Of a DNA stretch of 33,501 nucleotides, positions 31,564 through 33,501 are shown piece after piece. Location: NCBI GenBank assembly GCA_003168255.1, contig PMSU01000068.1:1-33501 (forward strand), read 5' to 3'. The notes beneath the pieces were generated by a model. The model did no database searches, was not told the origin of the DNA, and saw only the letters and a program-made list of their open reading frames with translations. Each line of letters starts with the position of its first letter. Position 1 is the stretch's first letter. The translations under genes were made by a program, and so were the position numbers. The stretch comes from Actinomycetota bacterium. Lineage in GTDB: Bacteria > Actinomycetota > Actinomycetes > Streptosporangiales > Streptosporangiaceae.

Positions 31564-33372
31564 ATGACCGCGGCATCCGAGCCCGCCCGCCAGGAGGCGT
31601 TGCACGCGGCGGAACTCGCCGCTGATGACAGCCGGGACATCCCACCGGATGACGAAGCGTGGGGCTGGCCGGATCCGGACTGCGGCCCGCCGGCGGAGCT
31701 GGCCGGAATGCCGGATGAGGAGCTGGACAAGCTGCTGGCGGCGGTCCCGGCCCCGCCTTCCGAGCCGGTGTGGCCGGTGGGATCTTCGGCGGGGGACTGG
31801 CCCAGCCGACGGGCCCAGCGGGCTGGTGAGGTGTGGCCGGCCGGGTTCTATCCGCGGGACGGGTCGGGCGGCGGGTGCGGGTTCGCTGATGGCGGGACGC
31901 TGGACGTGCTGGCTGCGGGGATAGTGCTGGCCGGGTTCGCCGATGGCGCGCACGCCGGGCTTCCCGGCCTGGACGACGATGTGCTGATCGGGGTGCTGCG
32001 AGCCTGGCGGCGATTGTCGTCGTGGGCTACCGCGCGGGAACTGGACGCGGTCGCGGAGCTGGCCCGCCGCCGTCCCGCCGACCGGACCCCGCCCGCGATG
32101 GCCGGGAAGTTTCCACAGGTACTGAGCGAGTTCATCGCCGATGAGGTCGCCGTCGCCCTGACGCTGACCCGCAAGTCAGCCGAGACGGAGGTGGGCCTGG
32201 CGCTGGACCTGGCCACCCGGCTGACCGGGACCGCCGCCGCACTGGCCGCCGGCCAGCTCGACCTGCGCCGGGTCGAGGTCATCACCCGCGGCACCGCCGG
32301 CCTGACCGATGCGCATGCCGCCGCGGTCGAGGCCATGGTGCTGCCGGATGCGCCGCAGATGACGACCGGGCAGCTGTTCCGCGCGGTACGCAACGCGGTC
32401 CAGGCGGCCGACCCGGAAGCGGTGCGAAAGCAGCGGGAAGAAGCCCTGAAAGACGCGCGGGTGGAGTCGTGGATCGACCCGGTCGGCACCGCGAACCTGG
32501 CCGGCCGCAACCTGCCCGCCGCCAGCGTGCTGGCCGCCGATAAGCGGCTGTGCCAGATCGCCGCGGCGTGGAAGAAGCAGGGTGCGGACTTCGGGATGGA
32601 CCAGTTGCGAGCGCGGGCTTACCTCGCCCTGCTGCTCGGCCTGGACACCGCCACCCCGCCCGCCGACCTGCTCCCAGCAACAGACGTGCCCGGCCCTGGC
32701 AGCAGCGCCGGACAGGCGCGGGATGGTGAGCAGGTTCCGGCTGGCTTGCGGCGTCCGGAGCCGGGTGGCGACGTGCCGCCGCTGGCCGGGTCGGTGCATG
32801 TGACTGTTCCGCTGGCCACTTTGATGCAACTGTCCGAAGCGCCCGGTGAGGCGGCCGGTTACGGGCCGATCGACCCCGACACCGCCCGGGCCCTGGCCTG
32901 CGCCGCAGCCGGCCACCCGGCCACCCGCTGGCACATCATCGTTACCGGCCCGAGCGGGCAGGCTGTCGGCTATGGCTGCGCCAGCGGCCGCGGGAATACC
33001 GTTGGTGATGATGGCGAGTGGGCGGTGAGTGTGACCGCCGAGCCGGTCGCGGCCGGCGACTGTGATCACCACAACGCCGAGCCCAGGTACCGGCCCAGTC
33101 CCGCTTTGCAGCGGCTGATCCGGGCCCGCAGTAACAAGTGCACGTATCCCGGCTGCACTCTGCCGGCGGCGAGATGCGATCTGGATCATACGATTCCGTA
33201 CGATAAAGATGGCATGACTTGCGAATGCAATTTGGCGCCTTTGTGCCGACGTCATCATAGGTTGAAACAAGCTGAAGATTGGAAACTAGAGCAAACCAGC
33301 CCGGGCGTCATGGCCTGGATTACGCCCGCCGGACGCCGATATATCAGCGTTCCCAGCAAGCATCCCACTTAA
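31564..33372 (+). CDS. DUF222 / HNH endonuclease domain protein (13E12-like)
   Basis: A 602-residue protein. The long helical DUF222 region (about 125-430, e.g. LDAVAELARRRP, LTRKSAETEVGLALDLATRL, DLRRVEVITRGTAGLTDAHA) is followed by a C-terminal HNH domain at about 526-570: CTYPGC, DLDHTIPYDKDG and NLAPLCRRHHRLK, with Cys/His pairs for zinc and the DH/N/H catalytic set. Members occur in many copies in actinobacteria, resemble the mycobacterial 13E12 repeat family, and are of unknown function. ATG 31564 follows GGGGGTGAG. The HNH-coding stretch (about 33175-33300) is clearly richer in A/T than the rest of the gene. An IS-like fragment abuts its stop. Confidence 0.9.
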   Translation: MTAASEPARQEALHAAELAADDSRDIPPDDEAWGWPDPDCGPPAELAGMPDEELDKLLAAVPAPPSEPVWPVGSSAGDWPSRRAQRAGEVWPAGFYPRDGSGGGCGFADGGTLDVLAAGIVLAGFADGAHAGLPGLDDDVLIGVLRAWRRLSSWATARELDAVAELARRRPADRTPPAMAGKFPQVLSEFIADEVAVALTLTRKSAETEVGLALDLATRLTGTAAALAAGQLDLRRVEVITRGTAGLTDAHAAAVEAMVLPDAPQMTTGQLFRAVRNAVQAADPEAVRKQREEALKDARVESWIDPVGTANLAGRNLPAASVLAADKRLCQIAAAWKKQGADFGMDQLRARAYLALLLGLDTATPPADLLPATDVPGPGSSAGQARDGEQVPAGLRRPEPGGDVPPLAGSVHVTVPLATLMQLSEAPGEAAGYGPIDPDTARALACAAAGHPATRWHIIVTGPSGQAVGYGCASGRGNTVGDDGEWAVSVTAEPVAAGDCDHHNAEPRYRPSPALQRLIRARSNKCTYPGCTLPAARCDLDHTIPYDKDGMTCECNLAPLCRRHHRLKQAEDWKLEQTSPGVMAWITPAGRRYISVPSKHPT

Positions 33373-33501
33373 TGGTCCGGGACCCGACGTAATGTCCCGA
33401 GTTGTTAATTCGCCAGCAGTATGCAGCCAGGGTTTCGAGGATCTCGTCGGCGGTCTTGGTCCACACGAACGGCCTGGGGCAATGCCACGTAGCTTAAGTT
33501 G
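33344..33501 (-). pseudogene. IS630-type transposase C-terminal remnant
   Basis: On the minus strand the frame read from 33493 to 33347 gives WHCPRPFVWTKTADEILETL then AAYCWRINNSGH. This matches the C-terminal tail of IS630-family transposases (W-x-x-RC-PFVWTKTAD-x-I and a short helix ending in SGH). The frame is broken by TAA at 33494-33496 and runs past the expected end into the HNH gene, stopping at 33344. The window ends here, so I cannot tell a decayed copy from a frameshifted one. Between the HNH stop and the motif lie GGTCC-G-GGACC (33374-33384) and other IR-like sequence that might be the element's end. Confidence 0.5.

Overview
This is a high-GC window from an actinobacterium. The evidence is the strong G/C bias at third codon positions, frequent GTG and TTG starts, ATGA/GTGA-coupled genes, and lineage-typical families: Scr1/WhiJ-type HTH regulators with DUF5753, DUF397 proteins, an RsbW-like ATPase, a DUF574 methyltransferase, an AfsR-like regulator and a DUF222-HNH protein. 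The mix resembles filamentous actinomycetes (Streptosporangiales or Streptomyces-like), but I cannot name a genus. No tRNA, rRNA or CRISPR array was seen.

Layout. 1-4534: a tandem repeat, then three packed minus-strand genes (GT4 glycosyltransferase, SAM methyltransferase, alpha/alpha-toroid protein) divergent from a GDP-mannose 4,6-dehydratase (gmd); together they suggest an uncharacterised deoxysugar glycoconjugate locus. 4577-5317: a VIT-family Fe/Mn transporter. A 616-bp gap follows, holding a perfect 50-bp palindrome. 5934-9488: a complete four-gene quaternary-amine (betaine/choline-type) ABC importer. 9555-10907: a secreted-protein pair whose second member is broken by two same-direction frameshifts. 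10918-17583: histidine utilisation, in the order hutU, M20 amidohydrolase, hutF and hutI, with an antisense streptogramin-lyase-like gene wedged before hutI. The M20 enzyme occupies the place expected for a formylglutamate deformylase.

17613-21310 is a developmental/stress-type regulatory island: an anti-sigma-like ATPase, a DUF397 protein and an Scr1/WhiJ-like HTH protein, followed by a DUF397-like protein and a DUF574 methyltransferase. The ATPase promoter and the HTH promoter carry the same TGTGAANCACA palindrome, which suggests a single local regulon. 21515-24711: a flavin reductase-domain protein coupled to SppA protease IV, then a NUDIX-NYN fusion. 24708-25682: an HTH/P-loop/TPR regulator that looks like an AfsR-type protein with large internal deletions. 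25860-28930: an NmrA-like oxidoreductase, a 14-TM MFS exporter and its divergent TetR regulator; the last two share four GTAC-N3-GTAC boxes, three of them in a strict 13-bp array. 28935-31436: a P-loop kinase-like protein, a 12-TM MFS protein and a YfcE-like phosphodiesterase. 31564-33372: a DUF222-HNH protein with an AT-rich HNH segment, abutted at the right edge by what looks like the tail of an IS630-type transposase.

Two genes (gmd, hutU) appear to begin at CTG. With the two frameshifts, this leaves open either real non-canonical biology or base errors in the assembly. The most distinctive candidates for undescribed biology are the shared HTH/ATPase operator, the 50-bp palindrome, the phased TetR array and the GT4-methyltransferase-toroid locus.
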